From Lachnospiraceae bacterium (lineage in GTDB: Bacteria > Bacillota > Clostridia > Lachnospirales > Lachnospiraceae), in the NCBI GenBank assembly GCA_029225065.1, contig JAQXVT010000037.1:1-64000 (forward strand): a stretch of 64,000 nt of DNA, in the 5' to 3' direction. The notes below the pieces were generated by a model. It searched no databases. It saw nothing but the letters and a program-made list of their open reading frames with translations, and was not told the DNA's origin. A program made the position numbers and the translations under genes. This document shows, in pieces, positions 61,737 to 64,000 of the stretch; position 1 is the stretch's first letter, and each line of letters begins with the position of its first letter.

Positions 61737-63182
61737 ATGAAAAAAGTATTATTTGTAGCGTCTGAGGGCGTGCCGTTTATCAAGACAGGCGGTCTGGCAG
61801 ACGTAGTAGGTTCTCTGCCAAAATGTTATAATAAAGAAGAGTACGACGTTCGCGTCATTCTTCCGAAGTATATGTGTATGAAGGAAGAATGGAAAAATAA
61901 AATGAACTATGTGACGCATTTTTATATGGATCTTGCATGGCGTTCTCAGTATGTCGGCGTGCTGGAGATGCAGTATGACGGTGTACAGTTCTATTTTATC
62001 GACAATGAGTACTATTTTGCGGGACCGAAGCCGTACGGAAATATTTATCAGGACATTGAAAAATTTGCATTTTTCTCAAAGGCAGCGCTCTCAGCGCTTC
62101 CGGTCATCGGTTTCAAGCCGGACATCGTGCACTGCCATGACTGGCAGACAGGACTCGTTCCGGTGCTGCTGAAGGATAAGTTCCACGAGGGTGAGTTCTT
62201 CCGCGATATGAAATCAATCATCACGATCCACAATCTCAAATTCCAGGGTGTGTGGGATGTGAAGACAGTTCGCGATATCACCGGATTGCCGATGTATTAT
62301 TTTGCACCGGACAAGTTGGAGGCATACGGCGATGCCAATTACTTAAAGGGCGGTATCGTTTATGCAGATGCGGTGACGACGGTCAGCGAGACGTATGCGG
62401 AGGAGATCAAGACCCCGTTCTACGGCGAGCGGCTGGACGGTCTGATGCGTGCACGTTCCAACTGCCTGCGCGGTATCGTAAACGGCATCGATTACAACGA
62501 GTACAATCCGGAGACCGACCAGCTGATTGAAAACAGATACAACAGTAAGAATTTCCGCAAGGAAAAGATCAAAAATAAACGGGCACTGCAAAGAGAACTT
62601 GGCTTGGAGCAGAACGACTCCACATTTATGATCGGCATCGTTTCGAGACTGACCGACCAGAAGGGCTTTGATCTCATCGCCTATATGATGGATGAGATGT
62701 GTCAGAACAACCTGCAGTTTGTTGTGCTCGGCACCGGTGAAGAAAAGTATGAAAACATGTTCCGTCACTTTGCATGGAAGTATCCGGGCAAGGTATCGGC
62801 CAACATTTATTATTCTGAGCCGATGTCTCACAAGGTCTATGCATCCTGCGATGCATTCCTGATGCCGTCCTTATTTGAGCCGTGCGGACTCTCCCAGTTG
62901 ATGAGCCTGCGCTACGGCACCGTGCCGATCGTGCGCGAGACCGGTGGACTGAAGGATACCGTTATGCCGTACAATGAGTATGAGAGCACCGGTACCGGAT
63001 TCAGCTTTGCAAACTACAATGCGCATGAGATGTACAACACCATCCGCTATGCAATGGACGTATACTACAACCACCGCCGTGAGTGGAACAAGCTTATCGA
63101 TCGCGGTATGGCAGCGGACTTCTCCTGGAACAATTCTGCGAGAAAGTACGAGCAGCTGTACAACGACGTGCTTGGCTGGTAG
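61737..63182 (+). CDS. glgA: Glycogen synthase (ADP-glucose)
   Basis: 481-aa GT5 enzyme elongating alpha-1,4-glucan from ADP-glucose. FIKTGGLADVVGSLPK (about 14-29) is the donor-binding KTGGL motif; HCHDWQTGLVPVLLK (about 131-145) is the GlgA HDWxT region; IGIVSRLTDQKGFDL (about 302-316) and FLMPSLFEPCGLSQLMSLRYG (in parts, Glu about 381) carry the C-domain catalytic and donor residues. Length is standard. TGGAGGTTCGTGT precedes the ATG. Product is branched by GlgB, encoded 27 kb away; glgC and glgP are not in the window. Confidence 0.96.
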   Translation: MKKVLFVASEGVPFIKTGGLADVVGSLPKCYNKEEYDVRVILPKYMCMKEEWKNKMNYVTHFYMDLAWRSQYVGVLEMQYDGVQFYFIDNEYYFAGPKPYGNIYQDIEKFAFFSKAALSALPVIGFKPDIVHCHDWQTGLVPVLLKDKFHEGEFFRDMKSIITIHNLKFQGVWDVKTVRDITGLPMYYFAPDKLEAYGDANYLKGGIVYADAVTTVSETYAEEIKTPFYGERLDGLMRARSNCLRGIVNGIDYNEYNPETDQLIENRYNSKNFRKEKIKNKRALQRELGLEQNDSTFMIGIVSRLTDQKGFDLIAYMMDEMCQNNLQFVVLGTGEEKYENMFRHFAWKYPGKVSANIYYSEPMSHKVYASCDAFLMPSLFEPCGLSQLMSLRYGTVPIVRETGGLKDTVMPYNEYESTGTGFSFANYNAHEMYNTIRYAMDVYYNHRREWNKLIDRGMAADFSWNNSARKYEQLYNDVLGW

Positions 63183-63356
63183 AAAAGGTGAGATAAGAAT
63201 CAGAAGAGACCACAAAAAGAGGCGGAAATCGAAGGATTCAGTACGAAGTCAGATCGCGAAAGCGGACTTAAAGTGGATGCTTTGATAAAAAGTGATAAGG
63301 AAAAACGGAGTCGATAGATTTTTACAAAAAGAAAATCTGGTGATAAAATCAGATAT

Positions 63357-63418
63357 GAGAGATCCCCGGGGCATCCGAACTGCAGCAAGAGGCAGCGAAG
63401 TCCCGGGATTTCTTTTTG
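63357..63418 (+). terminator. Terminator of glgA
   Basis: GAGATCCCCGGG (from about 63358) pairs with TCCCGGGATTTC (about 63401-63412), followed by TTTTTG. The long loop contains an extra small stem. It may also serve the converging minus-strand gene. Confidence 0.75.
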
Positions 63419-63465
63419 TTTTTAAACGCTAGTCACGAAACGGCAGAGGATTCAGCAAAAACTGT

Positions 63466-64000
63466 CTATCTGTCCGCAGATGCTTTGATGCGTACGTACA
63501 CGGAAAAAAACAGCGCAGAGCACAGCAGGCCGCCGCCAATCAGGCAGATCCACCCGCCGCTTTCAAAAAACAGCCACCTTTTGAGCAACATCCCCCCGCA
63601 GACCGTGACCGCGCAGGCAAGCAGCGGACGCGGCAGAGTGAGCAGAAAATAGCGTGGAAGGCTGCCGGCACGATTGAGTGTCAGAAGCGCGAGGAGAAAG
63701 ACGATGCTCTGACCGGCAAGGGCGGAAAGCAGGTAGCCGGAGAGACCAAGACGCGGGATGAGCAGCAGTAAAAGCAGCAGGCGCAGGCCAAGGCTGAGCA
63801 TACTCTGAAAAGAGGCGGCGGCTGTTTTTCCAAGACCGTGCAGGATTCCGACCAGTATCGTGCTGACATACAACAGCGGACAGAGATAGGAAAACTGCCG
63901 GATGCACGCACCGGCGGAGGCATTGGAAAAAAGCAGAGTTCCAAGCTCATTGCCGAAAAGGAAAAAGAGCGTGAAAAAATACAGGCCGAGCAGGAGACCG
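63466..64000 (-). CDS. SpoVB-like polysaccharide/lipid flippase, C-terminal part
   Basis: The minus-strand frame is open from the right edge of the window to the TAG at 63468-63466, giving about 177 residues of a polytopic membrane protein cut at the edge. FGNELGTLLFSNASAGACIR, YLCPLLYVSTILVGILHGLG and LIPRLGLSGYLLSALAGQS match the C-terminal half of the MOP-superfamily SpoVB/MurJ-like group, with about five TM helices visible. SpoVB is needed for spore cortex precursor export; several paralogues exist per clostridial genome, so the exact role is open. The 5' end lies outside the window. Confidence 0.72.
   Translation of the reverse strand, partial: GLLLGLYFFTLFFLFGNELGTLLFSNASAGACIRQFSYLCPLLYVSTILVGILHGLGKTAAASFQSMLSLGLRLLLLLLLIPRLGLSGYLLSALAGQSIVFLLALLTLNRAGSLPRYFLLTLPRPLLACAVTVCGGMLLKRWLFFESGGWICLIGGGLLCSALFFSVYVRIKASADR

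Overview
The window is from a Gram-positive, anaerobic Clostridia genome, most likely a Lachnospiraceae member that forms spores or descends from spore formers. Support comes from spo0A, spoIVB, a SpoVB-like flippase and a GerA/SpoVAF-type protein, AGGAGG ribosome-binding sites, sigma-A type promoters (TTGACA-17-TATAAT), a 1412-residue 2-hydroxyacyl-CoA dehydratase activase of the fused clostridial type, and the nusB-xseA-xseB-ispA-dxs-tlyA-nadK-argR-recN-spoIVB-spo0A gene order that is conserved in Bacilli and Clostridia. Species cannot be assigned from sequence reading alone.

Layout. 1-4.5 kb: the 3' end of a 23S rRNA gene and its terminator, then an envelope operon (GT2 glycosyltransferase, GT-C-like membrane protein, secreted FN3-L,D-transpeptidase). 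4.6-8.3 kb: nucleoside phosphorylase (minus), isochorismatase-fold hydrolase, pyridoxal kinase and a small radical SAM protein. 8.3-15 kb: choline-binding-repeat D,D-carboxypeptidase (minus), GerA/SpoVAF protein, polysaccharide deacetylase (minus) and a degenerate sirtuin-like protein. 15-22 kb (all minus): ung, hisF, hisH and the giant activase. 22-31 kb: tgt, yajC, then leuB-ilvD-ilvB and serC-serA, an amino-acid biosynthesis block. 31-36 kb: glgB with a repetitive Lys-rich tail, a His-rich CsoR-type metal sensor and a second divergent sirtuin. 36-39.5 kb: SGNH hydrolase, DUF4358 lipoprotein, a truncated Uma2 pseudogene, tRNA-Thr(CGU) and a ZIP metal transporter with a strong promoter/operator. 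39.6-43.6 kb: MBOAT acyltransferase, DHHW protein, thyX and folA. 43.8-45.9 kb: pyrBI (minus) and a small PH-domain protein. 46-63.2 kb: prfC, the conserved asp23-to-spo0A block, then glgA. The right edge cuts a SpoVB-like flippase gene (minus).

How genes work together. GlgA and GlgB, 30 kb apart, make glycogen. LeuB/IlvD/IlvB and SerC/SerA supply branched-chain amino acids and serine, but ilvN, ilvC, leuA and leuCD are not here. PyrBI, ThyX and DHFR serve pyrimidine, thymidylate and folate metabolism. The glycosyltransferase, L,D-transpeptidase, D,D-carboxypeptidase, deacetylase, MBOAT and DHHW genes form an envelope-modification set scattered across the window.

The most unusual items are: (1) a scar between spoIVB and spo0A made of fragments of at least two, probably five, genes of a molybdenum-hydroxylase/purine-utilisation cluster; (2) nine near-perfect 33-bp repeats extending GlgB; (3) two sirtuin-fold proteins that have each lost different parts of the NAD/catalytic site; (4) several families of short dispersed intergenic palindromes, including a MITE-like element; (5) a consensus ZIP promoter overlapped by a perfect 7-6-7 dyad. 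I found no CRISPR array, prophage, intact insertion sequence or complete defence system.
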